64,000 bases of DNA, taken from contig NZ_CP073096.1 in assembly GCF_030503735.1 (NCBI RefSeq), positions 372,001 through 436,000 of the forward strand, given 5' to 3'. The notes beneath the pieces were generated by a model. It searched no databases. It saw only the letters and a list, made by a program, of their open reading frames with translations, and was not told the origin of the DNA. This DNA comes from Corynebacterium tuberculostearicum. Its GTDB lineage: Bacteria > Actinomycetota > Actinomycetes > Mycobacteriales > Mycobacteriaceae. A program made the position numbers and the translations under genes. Below, one piece after another: positions 48,086 through 57,000 of the stretch; position 1 is the stretch's first letter, and each line of letters starts with the position of its first letter.

Positions 48086-48195
48086 ATGTCAAATTCCGGT
48101 CTTCCTATCTCGAAGCGGCAAATTGTAACCGGATAGTTGTCTGTGAATCCTTTAAGTCTGAGGGGGATAAGAGCGGAAATGAGAGTTGGGGTTGC

Positions 48196-48201
48196 TAGGA
48201 T
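48196..48201 (+). promoter_or_regulatory. -10 element of the first signal peptidase gene
   Basis: TAGGAT begins 13 bases before the GTG at 48209. No ribosome-binding site lies between, so a leaderless mRNA starting at G of GTG is predicted. Confidence 0.5.
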
Positions 48202-48208
48202 CTAGCGC

Positions 48209-49012
48209 GTGAATAAAGACAGCATCTCGCAGGAACAGTCGCCAGAGGACGAGGGGGCCCACCCCGCACAGGGCGTCGCCACCCAGCAAGGCGAAGAGGC
48301 GACCAAGAAGAAGGAAATGCCGTGGCTGCTAGAGACTCTGCTAGTCGTGGTGACGGTCCTAGTGATCGTAGGACTCTTCCAGAATTTTGTTGGCCGGCAG
48401 TATGTAATCCCATCGGGATCGATGGAGCCGACGCTGCACGGATGCGAGGGTTGCACGAATGACCGAATCTTCACGGAAAAGGTTTCCTACTACGGCGATG
48501 GTGAACCCGAACCCGGGGATGTAGTGGTCTTTAAAGGCACCGAGGACTGGAATTCCAGCTATGTCTCCCCGCGTTCATCGAATCCGCTCATCCACGGTGT
48601 GCAAGATGCGCTGAGCTTCGTATCTTTGGCCCCGCCAGATGAAAACACTTTGGTCAAGCGCGTAATAGCTACCGGTGGGCAAACAGTGTCCTGTCAAGAA
48701 GGCGATCCCGCTGTAATGGTAGACGGCAAGCCTATCGAGCAAGACTATGTGCAAGACCCGCCAACGTATCCGGTAGATGAGTCGACCGGCTCGGAGGCCT
48801 GCGGTGGTCCGTACTTTGGTCCCGTCGAGGTACCAGAGGACAATATCTGGGTCATGGGCGATAACCGCACTGCTTCGGCCGATTCGCGCTATCACATGAC
48901 GGATAAATTCCACGGCACGGTTCCAGTGGAAAACGTACGCGGCAAAGTAAAGTTCGTGTTCTGGCCGTTTACCCGCATTGGTGGGGTCGATGACCCGGAT
49001 ATCCAAGAATAG
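48209..49012 (+). CDS. lepB: Signal peptidase I (first copy)
   Basis: Cleaves signal peptides from exported proteins at the outer face of the membrane. The 267-residue product has a hydrophilic N-terminal region of 36 residues and one membrane segment (about 38-60). The nucleophile is Ser71 in IPSGSMEPTL and the general base Lys150 in [13 protein letters not shown]. Box E appears as VMGDNRTASADSR. A Cys pair (HGCEGC) follows the catalytic Ser and is shared with the next copy. The second signal peptidase gene begins inside its 3' end. Confidence 0.95.
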   Translation: MNKDSISQEQSPEDEGAHPAQGVATQQGEEATKKKEMPWLLETLLVVVTVLVIVGLFQNFVGRQYVIPSGSMEPTLHGCEGCTNDRIFTEKVSYYGDGEPEPGDVVVFKGTEDWNSSYVSPRSSNPLIHGVQDALSFVSLAPPDENTLVKRVIATGGQTVSCQEGDPAVMVDGKPIEQDYVQDPPTYPVDESTGSEACGGPYFGPVEVPEDNIWVMGDNRTASADSRYHMTDKFHGTVPVENVRGKVKFVFWPFTRIGGVDDPDIQE

Positions 49013-49727
49013 GCCTTCCGCCCAACGCCTGCGCACCCGAGATTTTCTCTTTCCCGTGGTGGCAGGCTTTGTCCTGCTGGTGCTCTTGCAGGCTCTAGTG
49101 GGGAGGATGTATGCCATTCCTTCAGCTTCGATGGAGCCGACCTTGCACGGCTGCGCCGGCTGCGACAATGATCGCATTGCGGTGCAAAAGGTCAGCTATT
49201 ATTTCACGGAGCCGCGGCCGGGTGAGGTTGTGGTTTTTGAGGGGCCGGATTCTTGGAATACCGAGTTTCAGGTCAAGCGTTCGCACAACATCATCGTGCG
49301 TGGCGCGCAGAACGCCCTAGCGGCCGTGGGGCTTTTGCCTAACGGGGAAAATATCCTCGTCAAACGGGTGATTGCTACCGACGGGCAAACAGTAAGCTGC
49401 GAGGCAGGTGATCCTTCAGTCATGGTTGACGGCAAGCCTGTGAACCAAGATTTCGTCCTCGACCCGCCGGAGATTCCCGTGGATCCCAAGGCGGGCTCCC
49501 AGGCGTGTGGCGGTGAGTATTTTGGTCCGATTACCGTTCCGGAGGGAAATCTGTGGGTAATGGGAGACAATCGCACCAATTCCCTTGACTCGCGTGCACA
49601 TTTGGGTGACCACCTGCAAGGCACGGTGCCGGTGGATAATGTACGCGGCCGAGTTGAGGGCGTCATCTTGCCGCTCTCCCGCTGGAGTGGGGTGGACCAC
49701 CCAGAAATTTCAGATGCGTCGGCTTAA
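48990..49727 (+). CDS. Signal peptidase I (second copy)
   Basis: A tandem paralogue of the preceding gene, 245 residues from the ATG at 48990, which overlaps the first copy by 23 bases in another frame. It has a short N-terminus, one membrane segment (about 19-38), catalytic Ser47 in [10 protein letters not shown] and Lys125 in [13 protein letters not shown], and box [14 protein letters not shown]. Both catalytic residues are kept, so it is probably active. The loop between catalytic residues differs from that of copy one, which may change substrate range. A TTG at 48978 is a possible earlier start. Confidence 0.92.
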   Translation: MTRISKNRPSAQRLRTRDFLFPVVAGFVLLVLLQALVGRMYAIPSASMEPTLHGCAGCDNDRIAVQKVSYYFTEPRPGEVVVFEGPDSWNTEFQVKRSHNIIVRGAQNALAAVGLLPNGENILVKRVIATDGQTVSCEAGDPSVMVDGKPVNQDFVLDPPEIPVDPKAGSQACGGEYFGPITVPEGNLWVMGDNRTNSLDSRAHLGDHLQGTVPVDNVRGRVEGVILPLSRWSGVDHPEISDASA

Positions 49728-50355
49728 GCAGCGGCGCACTTACGAGGTGGCGTTGAGCAAGGCTGGGCTAGGACCGGTAGCTGGCGTGGATGAGGCCGGG
49801 CGCGGTGCGTGTTGTGGGCCGATCACCATTGCGGCTTGCGTGATGCCAGATAGGCCGATTAAAGAATTGGCGGGACTTACCGATTCCAAGAAACTTACCC
49901 CCAAGCAGCGGGAGCGGCTCTTTCCCCTTATCAAGGACAAGGCTGTGGACTGGTCAGTGGTGCATATTGGTGCAGGGGACATCGATAAGCGCGGCATTCA
50001 GCGCGCCAATATTTCGGGCATGCGTAGGGCGGTAGCGCGCCTGTCTGTTCATCCGGGCTACGTGCTTTCCGACGCCCTCTTTATCCCCGGCCTGAGCCAG
50101 CCCCACCTGCCCATTATTGGCGGCGATGCGGCCGCGCGATGCATTGCTGCGGCCAGCGTGCTGGCGAAGGTCAGCCGTGACCATCTCATGAAAGAGCTCG
50201 ATGCGCGCTACCCCGGCTACGGTCTGGCTAACCATAAGGGCTATGGCACTAAGGCCCACGAAGCTGCCATTTCCCAGTTAGGTGGGTGCCCGGAACACCG
50301 CATGAGCTACGAGAATGTCCGCCGCGCCCAGGCGGAGTTTGCCGCGCGTGCCTAG
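49714..50355 (+). CDS. rnhB: Ribonuclease HII
   Basis: Cuts RNA-DNA hybrids and removes misincorporated ribonucleotides. The 213-residue product starts at the ATG at 49714, overlapping the second signal peptidase gene by 14 bases. Motifs are [20 protein letters not shown] with the catalytic Asp-Glu, [27 protein letters not shown] with the third Asp, and [13 protein letters not shown]. The C-terminal [13 protein letters not shown] is standard. It completes the lepB-lepB-rnhB operon. Confidence 0.95.
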   Translation: MRRLKQRRTYEVALSKAGLGPVAGVDEAGRGACCGPITIAACVMPDRPIKELAGLTDSKKLTPKQRERLFPLIKDKAVDWSVVHIGAGDIDKRGIQRANISGMRRAVARLSVHPGYVLSDALFIPGLSQPHLPIIGGDAAARCIAAASVLAKVSRDHLMKELDARYPGYGLANHKGYGTKAHEAAISQLGGCPEHRMSYENVRRAQAEFAARA

Positions 50356-50417
50356 CCAAAATTTTTCCTCCCGCACGCTAAGCTAAAGCGAGCTAACCCA
50401 CAACCTGGAGGTCCACC

Positions 50418-50723
50418 GTGAGTGCAGAGGAACTCGATAACTACGAGGCTGAGGTAGAGCTTTCCCTCTACCGCGAGTACCGAGATGTTGTCAGCCAGTT
50501 TTCCTATGTCGTTGAAACTGAGCGGCGCTTTTACCTGGCAAACGCGGTAGAGCTGATCCCACATACCTCTGGGCCTGATGTGTATTATGAGGTGCGCATG
50601 TCCGATGCTTGGGTATGGGACATGTACCGCTCCGCGCGCTTTGTACGCTACGTTCGCGTTATTACCTATAAGGACGTCAACATCGAGGAGCTGGATAAGC
50701 CGGAATTCATAATGCCGGAATAG
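50418..50723 (+). CDS. DUF2469 family protein
   Basis: A 101-residue protein conserved across Actinobacteria between rnhB and yraN (mycobacterial Rv2901c-type). It starts at GTG with TGGAGG upstream. The sequence is rich in Tyr, Val and acidic residues (LDNYEAEVELSLYREYRDVVSQFSY) and has no membrane segment. The function is unknown; conservation of position suggests a role with nucleic-acid or envelope housekeeping genes. A DnaA-box-bearing terminator follows after 27 bases. Confidence 0.9.
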   Translation: MSAEELDNYEAEVELSLYREYRDVVSQFSYVVETERRFYLANAVELIPHTSGPDVYYEVRMSDAWVWDMYRSARFVRYVRVITYKDVNIEELDKPEFIMPE

Positions 50724-50749
50724 TTTTGTCAAGCCGATGCTGAAAAGGT

Positions 50750-50809
50750 GCGCCTCGGCTGTGGATAACAGGGATACCAAGCCAGGTTATCCACAGCTGG
50801 GGCGCTTTT
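50750..50809 (+). terminator. Terminator-like hairpin whose arms contain two perfect DnaA boxes
   Basis: GCGCC-TCG-GCTGTGGATAAC (50750-50769) pairs with GTTATCCACAGC-TGG-GGCGC (50786-50805). This gives 12 and 5 perfect base pairs around a 3-base interior mismatch, with a 16-base loop and TTTT after it. Each 12-base arm contains the 9-mer TTATCCACA (50787-50795 direct, 50760-50768 inverted), the consensus DnaA box. It can act as the terminator of DUF2469; binding of DnaA is inference. Confidence 0.8.
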
Positions 50810-50894
50810 GCATGTGCAGCTCTTGTAAGAACCTTGCCGGCTGCGGTGTTCTGTGCGGGCAGATGAATTTCTCGACGCACAAGGATAGACCGCT

Positions 50895-51293
50895 ATGCAT
50901 TTTCACTCAGATCACCAATTGGCCACGAAGAGGCCGAGGCACAAACAAGCATTAGGAAAAAGGGGCGAAGCTTATGCCGCGCGCTTTCTACGCGAGCGCG
51001 GTGCCAATATTATCGCTGCAAACGTCTCATATCGGGTAGGGGAAATAGACCTTATCGCTCGCGAGGCGGACGGAACCATAGTCTTTGTCGAAGTGAAAAC
51101 ACGCGCTAAGGCCAACTTCGGGGTGGCCGAGGCCGTTACCCCGCAAAAACTAGCGCGCCTGCGCAAAGCAGCGGCGCAATGGCTCGATGGAAAGCCACTG
51201 TCCACCGTGCGATTCGACGTCATTGCCTTACTCGCACACGGTCAGGGGTTTGTGGTGGAACACTTCAAGGGGGTCGAAAATGGCTCTAGGTAA
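50895..51293 (+). CDS. yraN: YraN/UPF0102 family nuclease-like protein
   Basis: The 132-residue product has the restriction-endonuclease-like fold motifs GKRGEAYAARFLRERGANIIAANVSYRVGEIDLIAREADGTIVFVEVKTR, that is E-x-D-x(n)-E-V-K. The fold is that of small nucleases such as Holliday-junction resolvases, but the biological role is not settled. It overlaps yifB by 14 bases and belongs to the yraN-yifB-dprA operon common in actinobacteria. Confidence 0.9.
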   Translation: MHFHSDHQLATKRPRHKQALGKRGEAYAARFLRERGANIIAANVSYRVGEIDLIAREADGTIVFVEVKTRAKANFGVAEAVTPQKLARLRKAAAQWLDGKPLSTVRFDVIALLAHGQGFVVEHFKGVENGSR

Positions 51294-52842
51294 TTGCTTG
51301 ACCATGTCCCTTAGCGGAGTCTTAGCCCAGTTGGTCGATGTCGAGGCAAATGTAGGCCACGGCCTTCCAGGCATCCACGTGGTGGGACAAACTGATACCG
51401 CAATTTCCGAATCGCGCGATAGGATCAAGACTGCGGCCTTTAACTCCCATCTACCATGGCCAAAAACCAAAGTAGTTGTCTCGATGTCTCCGGCTTCACT
51501 GCCAAAGTCCGGTTCGCACTTTGATTTGCCCATCGCGCTAGCAATTTTGGCCGCGCAGGCAGAAGCCAACTTTCCCACTAAGGGCTCCACCCCTTCACCG
51601 GCTCGGCGTCTGCAGCGAACTTTGGTTTTGGGCGAACTCGGCCTTGACGGTAGCGTTCGTCCCGTTGCTGGCATTATTCCAGCGCTTCTAGCAGCCCGCG
51701 AACAAGGAATAGCAACGCTCATCGTTCCACCTGGAAATGCGGCAGAAGCCACGCTGGTGCCGGATATGGATGTGCTGGTCGCCTCCTCATTGAAGGAGGC
51801 GTTCGGCTGGGCGTGTGGAAATCGCGATCTGCCGCGGGCTGCCAGCTTTTCTGGTTCGCTTGCCCCAGTTCATTCGGAAAAGGCGGGGGCGGATTTTTGC
51901 GACATCGCGGGTCAAGCCAACGCAAAATGGGCTGCCGAAGTTGCCGCAGCCGGTGGACACCATCTGATGATGATTGGACCACCGGGATCTGGAAAATCCA
52001 TGATTGCCTCGCGATTGCCTACAATCTTGCCCAGCCTTTCTCCGGACCAGCAGGTGGAAACTACCGCGATTCACTCTCTAACCGGAATCCCTGGTGAGGT
52101 TATTGAACGAGCGCCATTTATCGCCCCGCACTCCTCTGTCACCCGTGCTGCGCTGCTTGGCGGCGGGTCGGGTTATCCGCGCCCTGGGGCAGTGAGCCTA
52201 GCGCATAATGGAGTCCTTTTCCTCGACGAAGCCAGCGAAGTAGCAGCCCCGGTTCTCGATGGTCTGCGAGCCCCGCTGGAAGAAGGACAGGTACGCTTAG
52301 CGCGCTCGCGTCGTGAGGTGACCTATCCCGCTCGCTTCCAATTGGTCATGGCCGCTAACCCCTGTAGGTGCGCGGCGGAAGAGCCCTCCAAGTGCAGATG
52401 CAAGCCGCATGCACGGATGAATTATCTTTCCAATCTTTCCGGCCCGTTGCGTGACCGTTTGGATATGGTGGTCACCTTAAGCGGGCAGGCGGCAACGATT
52501 AACGCGGAAGGGGAGGAGAGCTCAACTGTCATTGCCGAGCGCGTCGCTATTGCTCGTGAACGTGCCGCCGCCCGCTGGTGGGCAGACGGTATCTCGGCGC
52601 GGACGAATGGCGATGTTCCCTCGTCCTATCTGCGTCGACAACGTCCCGCTGCGGATGCTGCGATGGTGATGTTGTCGGCTTACCTAGCCGATGGTGAAAT
52701 CTCTCAGCGCGGGCTGGACCGAGTTTTGAGACTCTCGTGGACCTTGGCCGATTTAGAAGGTAAAAAACAACCTGACCTTGACGAGGTAGGACGTGCACTT
52801 GATCTGCGCGGTTCAATTAACGTGGGGAGGCTTGCAGCATGA
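51280..52842 (+). CDS. YifB/ComM family Mg-chelatase-like AAA+ ATPase
   Basis: The ComM relative is a branch-migration helicase in natural transformation. The 520-residue product has an N-terminal ChlI-type domain (VEANVGHGLPGIHVVGQTDTAISESRDRIKTAAF). The AAA+ core follows near 225 with GPPGSGKSMIASRLPTILP, then SLAHNGVLFLDEASEV, and the C-terminal Mg_chelatase_C domain (SYLRRQRPAADAAM). A Cys-rich loop (NPCRCAAEEPSKCRC) sits after the sensor region, as usual. The start at 51280 lies inside yraN; dprA overlaps its stop by 4 bases. Confidence 0.92.
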   Translation: MALGNCLTMSLSGVLAQLVDVEANVGHGLPGIHVVGQTDTAISESRDRIKTAAFNSHLPWPKTKVVVSMSPASLPKSGSHFDLPIALAILAAQAEANFPTKGSTPSPARRLQRTLVLGELGLDGSVRPVAGIIPALLAAREQGIATLIVPPGNAAEATLVPDMDVLVASSLKEAFGWACGNRDLPRAASFSGSLAPVHSEKAGADFCDIAGQANAKWAAEVAAAGGHHLMMIGPPGSGKSMIASRLPTILPSLSPDQQVETTAIHSLTGIPGEVIERAPFIAPHSSVTRAALLGGGSGYPRPGAVSLAHNGVLFLDEASEVAAPVLDGLRAPLEEGQVRLARSRREVTYPARFQLVMAANPCRCAAEEPSKCRCKPHARMNYLSNLSGPLRDRLDMVVTLSGQAATINAEGEESSTVIAERVAIARERAAARWWADGISARTNGDVPSSYLRRQRPAADAAMVMLSAYLADGEISQRGLDRVLRLSWTLADLEGKKQPDLDEVGRALDLRGSINVGRLAA

Positions 52843-54020
52843 GCTCACTCGATCTCTCCACGCCTTATGCCACTTGGGTATATCTCAACCGGGTGGTGGA
52901 AGGCCCTTCTGCTACAATGCAGGCCTTACTTACGCAGTATCCGGCTGAAGAAATTGCGCATGGCATCTATAACCGCGCAGAGTGGATAGGCCCCCTTTTA
53001 GCACGAACAGCCTCGCGTTATGACTGGTTGCGTCAGTCCGAAGACATGGCGGCTGCCGAGAGGGTGGGAGCCCGGCTTATTACGGCAGAAAGCCCGGAGT
53101 GGCCCACAGAAGAATTCTCTTCTGCATTCGGCTTTTATCAGCATGGTGCGGATGCCCCAGCAACATTTGATGATCAAGCATTGCCGCCACACAGCCTGTG
53201 GGTGCGCGGCGCCCCAATGCAGGCGGAGGTAGCTCAGGCCGTAGCGATCGTCGGCACTCGCGCTATATCTCGTTACGGCTGGCAGGCCACTCAAAATGTG
53301 GTTTCCGGATTAGTTCAGCACCAATGGACTCCGATATCCGGTGGCGCGCTTGGCGTGGATACCGTCGCCCACGAGACTGCGCTTGACAACAACGGTCGCA
53401 CAGTCGCGGTGGCTGCGTGCGGAATTGATAGGGATTATCCCGCCCGCAATGCAAACCTCTTTGCCAAGATTGCGGATAACGGGTGCGTTGTTTCTGAATT
53501 TGCTCCGGAAACCGCCCCAAAGCGTCACCGGTTCTTGACCCGCAATCGGCTAGTCGCAGCACTGAGCCAGGGCACCGTGGCTATGGAAGCGGCGTTTCGA
53601 TCTGGGGCGCTCAATACGCTCAACTGGGCGGAGGCGCTAGGTCGCGTGGCCATGGCGGTGCCTGGGCCTATAACGACCAGCGGTTCGCTAGGTTGCCATC
53701 AGCGTATCCAAGAGGGGCGGGCACAACTTGTCACCAGCGCCGATGAAATTCGTGCCCTGATTGGCCGCGCCGGGGAAGTAGACCCGGGAGCACAGTATGA
53801 AATCAATTTTGCGGCTACGATGACCCAACGGCTCTCCCGTAATGAATTGCGAGTCTATGACGCTACTCCGCTGCCTGGCCAAGATCAGGCAACGGCGGAG
53901 GATATCGCCCGCGAAGCGGGATTCCGCCTACCGCTTACCATTCACTTATTACTGGCTCTAGAGAAGATGTGCGTCGTAGTTCGACATGGCAATACCTGGT
54001 CGCGCCGAGAAACGGAGTAA
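52839..54020 (+). CDS. dprA: DNA processing protein DprA
   Basis: Loads RecA on incoming single-stranded DNA during transformation. The 393-residue product has a N-terminal helical region, then the Rossmann-like core: VAIVGTRAISRYGWQ, SGGALGVDTVAHETAL (most relatives have R in SGGARG), ACGIDRDYPARNANLF and VSEFAPETAPKRHRFLTRNRLVAALSQGTVAMEA. The C-terminal DML1-like winged helix covers about 330-390. No dedicated competence genes are seen in the window. Confidence 0.93.
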   Translation: MSSLDLSTPYATWVYLNRVVEGPSATMQALLTQYPAEEIAHGIYNRAEWIGPLLARTASRYDWLRQSEDMAAAERVGARLITAESPEWPTEEFSSAFGFYQHGADAPATFDDQALPPHSLWVRGAPMQAEVAQAVAIVGTRAISRYGWQATQNVVSGLVQHQWTPISGGALGVDTVAHETALDNNGRTVAVAACGIDRDYPARNANLFAKIADNGCVVSEFAPETAPKRHRFLTRNRLVAALSQGTVAMEAAFRSGALNTLNWAEALGRVAMAVPGPITTSGSLGCHQRIQEGRAQLVTSADEIRALIGRAGEVDPGAQYEINFAATMTQRLSRNELRVYDATPLPGQDQATAEDIAREAGFRLPLTIHLLLALEKMCVVVRHGNTWSRRETE

Positions 54021-54041
54021 GGGACTCCATTGAAAGACGAG

Positions 54042-54047
54042 TATACT
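54042..54047 (+). promoter_or_regulatory. -10 element of xerC
   Basis: TATACT begins 14 bases before the ATG at 54056, in the 35-base gap after dprA; no ribosome-binding site is seen, so xerC probably has its own leaderless transcript. Confidence 0.5.
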
Positions 54048-54055
54048 GCTGTGGC

Positions 54056-54973
54056 ATGAGTGAACATGGATTTTCGGCGAAGCGCCCAAACGTAAAGGGG
54101 CAGATGGTGGAAGCTATCGAGGACTTCGCGGATTTCCAGCTACATGTGAAAGGCCGCGCGGCGGCAACAGTGCGAGGGTATCGCTCCGATCTACGCGACC
54201 TTGCTCGCAGCGTACCCACCTTTGCGGATTTTACCCTAAATAACCTGCGTCAATGGTTGGCAGAGGCCGTAGCAGAAGGAAAGGCGCGCTCTACATTGGC
54301 ACGTCGTACTGCGGCGGTGAAGGGGTTTTCTACCTGGGCAGTGCGCGAGGGGCACCTAGAACGGGACATCGCTGCGCGGCTCGTTACTCCCAAAGTAGGC
54401 CAGCACTTGCCCACAGTGTTGGCCCCAGATCAGGCCGGTGAGCTTATGGGTAATGCGGTTTCTGCCGATGAAGTCCATTTCCTTCGCGATAGTGCCATCT
54501 TGGAGCTGCTCTATGCCACCGGAATGCGCGTTGCGGAGCTGGTGCGGCTTGACCTAGGCGATATCGACTTCCAACGCGGTACATTGCAGGTTACCGGTAA
54601 GGGCAATAAGCAGCGTGTGGTGCCCTTCGGTCACGCCGCAGAAGACGCCTTAAAACAGTGGATTGACCACGGGCGTGGAAAACTTGCGGCGGCAGACACG
54701 GAAGCGGTCTTTGTAGGAAGTAGGGGAGGGCGCATAGACCAGCGCCAAGTACGCCGCATAGTAAACAAGGCTGCCCGTGTTACTGGAGCTCAAGGGCTTA
54801 CCCCGCACGGAGTTCGTCACTCGGCCGCAACTCATCTTCTTGAAGGTGGTGCAGACCTACGTGTTGTGCAGGAACTGCTGGGGCACTCCTCGTTGAATAC
54901 CACGCAGATTTACACCCACGTGTCTGCCCAGCGCCTGCAACGCGTATATGAACAAGCCCATCCGCGTGCCTAA
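54056..54973 (+). CDS. xerC: Tyrosine recombinase XerC
   Basis: Resolves chromosome dimers at dif together with XerD. The 305-residue product has the N-terminal SAM-like core-binding domain (about 18-100, EDFADFQLHVKGRAAATVRGYRSDL). The catalytic domain has Arg in YATGMRVAELVRLDL, Lys in VTGKGNKQRVVPF, H-x-x-R in LTPHGVRHSAATHLL, His in LLGHSS and nucleophile Tyr in TQIYTHVSAQRL. All catalytic residues are present. It is chromosomal housekeeping, not a phage integrase: no att sites or phage genes lie nearby. Confidence 0.94.
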   Translation: MSEHGFSAKRPNVKGQMVEAIEDFADFQLHVKGRAAATVRGYRSDLRDLARSVPTFADFTLNNLRQWLAEAVAEGKARSTLARRTAAVKGFSTWAVREGHLERDIAARLVTPKVGQHLPTVLAPDQAGELMGNAVSADEVHFLRDSAILELLYATGMRVAELVRLDLGDIDFQRGTLQVTGKGNKQRVVPFGHAAEDALKQWIDHGRGKLAAADTEAVFVGSRGGRIDQRQVRRIVNKAARVTGAQGLTPHGVRHSAATHLLEGGADLRVVQELLGHSSLNTTQIYTHVSAQRLQRVYEQAHPRA

Positions 54974-55497
54974 AGTGGTTTGAGGCGGATGACCGGCATA
55001 TCCAGCAACGTCAACGGATCGATATAGGTATCCTTCGCGATAAGCGCACCCCAGTGCAGGCCCGGATATCCATCGACGGGATTGCCCAGCCGGCCGATGA
55101 CTAGGCCTGCGCGTACATCTTGGCCTTGTTTTACGGTGCCATGCACGGGCTGATATGTGGTTCTCACCCCGTCCGCATGAGATATCGAGACGACGGGTTT
55201 GTCGGCCACAGTGCCCACAAACGCGACTGTGCCATCTTCAGCGGCTACCACCGGAGAGCCTACGGCTAAGCCCATGTCCACGCCGCGATGGCCTGGGCTC
55301 CATTTCTTCTCAGGGGCTTCAAATCCGCGGAGAACCCGCGCCGGGCTAGGGCGGCCTGAGGCTGGATCCACATAGGCTGCCGCAGGTGGGCAGGAGAAAA
55401 ATAGAAGGCAAACGACGGTGATAAGGATAGCGAGTGGAAGAACGGGGCGTCGACAAGCGAGGCTCTTGGGCGGTGGGAGAAAATCGATCATGACCAC
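54970..55497 (-). CDS. M23-family peptidase-like envelope protein, degenerate metal site
   Basis: LytM-type domain protein, 175 residues from the GTG at 55497 (ATG 55491 also possible). There is an N-terminal signal or anchor segment (about 18-40, LPLAILITVVCLLFFSCPPAAA). The LytM domain contains HRGVDMGLAVGSPVVAAEDGTVAFVG and ends GYPGLHWGALI. The usual H-x-H motif is G-L-H here, so one zinc ligand is replaced, while H-x-x-x-D is kept. It may therefore be a regulator or weak enzyme rather than a normal endopeptidase. The stop overlaps the convergent xerC end by 4 bases. Confidence 0.85.
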   Translation of the reverse strand: MVMIDFLPPPKSLACRRPVLPLAILITVVCLLFFSCPPAAAYVDPASGRPSPARVLRGFEAPEKKWSPGHRGVDMGLAVGSPVVAAEDGTVAFVGTVADKPVVSISHADGVRTTYQPVHGTVKQGQDVRAGLVIGRLGNPVDGYPGLHWGALIAKDTYIDPLTLLDMPVIRLKPL

Positions 55498-55868
55498 AGG
55501 GTCTAGTAGATAGATTTAGCAGGAAACCTATCGTCACACTGCTTGTGGATATCGTCTGGTACGTGATGCGATTGAGGCAGGAGTGAAGCGAGGCGATAGC
55601 CCTGGCCGAAAATGTTGTGGATAGCTTGTATTCGGTTTGGAAAAACCAGCGCAGCAGATTATTCTTTGGGGCAGCAGTGTGTCCATCTCGTGGAGACATT
55701 GACTACGCGCGGCGAAGTTGTCGCTTTCTGCTGGAAGGAAGAGACAGCCTGACGGCTGACGTGGTCCTTGGAAACAAGGTGTCAGCGGGGCCTTCGTTGC
55801 TAGGGTGCGGAATAAAACACCGCACAATTGGAAAACCGAAAGACAAGATAAAAGAAAGCGAGCGAATC
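55498..55868. other. Intergenic region upstream of rpsB
   Basis: 371 bases between the divergent M23 gene and rpsB with no supported gene. A -10-like TAGGGT lies at 55801-55806, and GTGCGG (55805-55810) pairs with CCGCAC (55820-55825) in the early leader. Two near-DnaA-box 9-mers (55554 and 55617 areas) each mismatch the consensus. Confidence 0.55.
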
Positions 55869-56702
55869 ATGGCAGTTGTGACCATGCGCGAGCTCCTCGA
55901 CGCTGGTGTGCACTTTGGCCACCAGACCCGTCGCTGGAATCCGAAGATGCGTCGTTTCATCTTCACCGACCGTAACGGCATCTACATCATCGACCTGCAG
56001 CAGACGCTGACCTATATTGACGAAGCTTACGAGTTCGTCAAGGAAACCGTTGCACACGGTGGCACCATCCTGTTCGTTGGTACCAAGAAGCAGGCGCAGG
56101 AAGCAGTTGCTGAAGAGGCAACCCGCGTCGGTATGCCTTACGTCAACCACCGCTGGTTGGGCGGCATGCTCACCAACTTCCAGACCGTTTCCAAGCGACT
56201 GAAGCGCATGAAGGAGCTTCAGGCAATGGATGAGCGTGAAGACGGCTACAAGGGCCGCACCAAGAAGGAAGTTCTCATGCTCAACCGTGAGCGCGCCAAG
56301 CTCGAGCGCGTTCTGGGCGGCATCTCCGATATGGCAAAGACCCCGTCCGCGCTGTGGATTGTTGATACCAACAAGGAGCACATTGCGGTTAAGGAAGCTC
56401 GCAAGCTGAATATTCCGGTTGTCGCCATCTTGGACACCAACTGTGATCCGGATGAAGTTGACTTCCCGATCCCTGGCAACGACGACGCCATCCGCTCCAC
56501 CAAGCTGCTTTCCGGCATCGTTGCTTCCGCTGTAGAGGAAGGCAAGAAGGCGCGCGAGGAGCGCCAGCTGGCTGCAGCTAAGGAAGCTGCCGGCGATTCC
56601 GCTGAGAAGGAAAAGCGCGATGCTGAGGCAGCTGCCGCAGCATCCGACCCGGCTTCTGCGGAAAAGTCTGAGGAAGCATCCGCAGACAAGGCTGAGAAGT
56701 AG
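55869..56702 (+). CDS. rpsB: 30S ribosomal protein S2 with Ala/Glu/Lys tail
   Basis: The 277-residue product has the S2 signatures [22 protein letters not shown] and [43 protein letters not shown]. The S2 fold ends near 230; about 47 further residues form a low-complexity tail ([48 protein letters not shown] in composition, charged and Ala-rich). Start chosen at 55869 by homology; the frame is open upstream. tsf follows after a terminator and does not share its start region. Confidence 0.96.
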   Translation: MAVVTMRELLDAGVHFGHQTRRWNPKMRRFIFTDRNGIYIIDLQQTLTYIDEAYEFVKETVAHGGTILFVGTKKQAQEAVAEEATRVGMPYVNHRWLGGMLTNFQTVSKRLKRMKELQAMDEREDGYKGRTKKEVLMLNRERAKLERVLGGISDMAKTPSALWIVDTNKEHIAVKEARKLNIPVVAILDTNCDPDEVDFPIPGNDDAIRSTKLLSGIVASAVEEGKKAREERQLAAAKEAAGDSAEKEKRDAEAAAAASDPASAEKSEEASADKAEK

Positions 56703-56804
56703 TCATACTTTCTCGCATGGAGACTTCCTAACCTGCGATTAATTGAATACCCCACGCACTTTTGGTGTGGGGCAGCAAGGGAGTAATCCTGCCCCAGGCT
56801 GTTT

Positions 56805-56850
56805 ACCAACCCCCGCCACCGTGCTGTAACGGCGGCGGGGGTTGGTTTTA
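56805..56850 (+). terminator. Terminator between rpsB and tsf
   Basis: ACCAACCCCCGCC (56805-56817) and GGCGGGGGTTGGT (56834-56846) are perfect 13-base arms, followed by TTTATC. A weaker CCCCACGC/GTGTGGGG hairpin precedes it near 56750. Confidence 0.88.
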
Positions 56851-57000
56851 TCTATGCTGGGTGCTGCTGAATCCAGCTCCCCCTTATTTAAAGGTGGGAA
56901 AAGGGGTGGTTTCCGCCACCCTAAAGCGGCGCGATTTCATCGCGTCGACTACGCTGTTTGAACGAACACTGTTTGATTTTCAAGGAGGATCGCCCCAACT

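Noticed and set aside
50737..50955. 72-codon frame across the DnaA-box hairpin
   Set aside because: It would translate through both arms of the hairpin, has no ribosome site and no conserved look.
54056..54973. XerC as a phage or island integrase
   Set aside because: Position after dprA, full similarity to XerC and absence of tRNA, att repeats or phage genes point to the chromosomal dimer resolvase.
55549..55626. Further DnaA boxes upstream of rpsB
   Set aside because: TGTGGATAT and TGTGGATAG each miss the last consensus base of TGTGGATAA.
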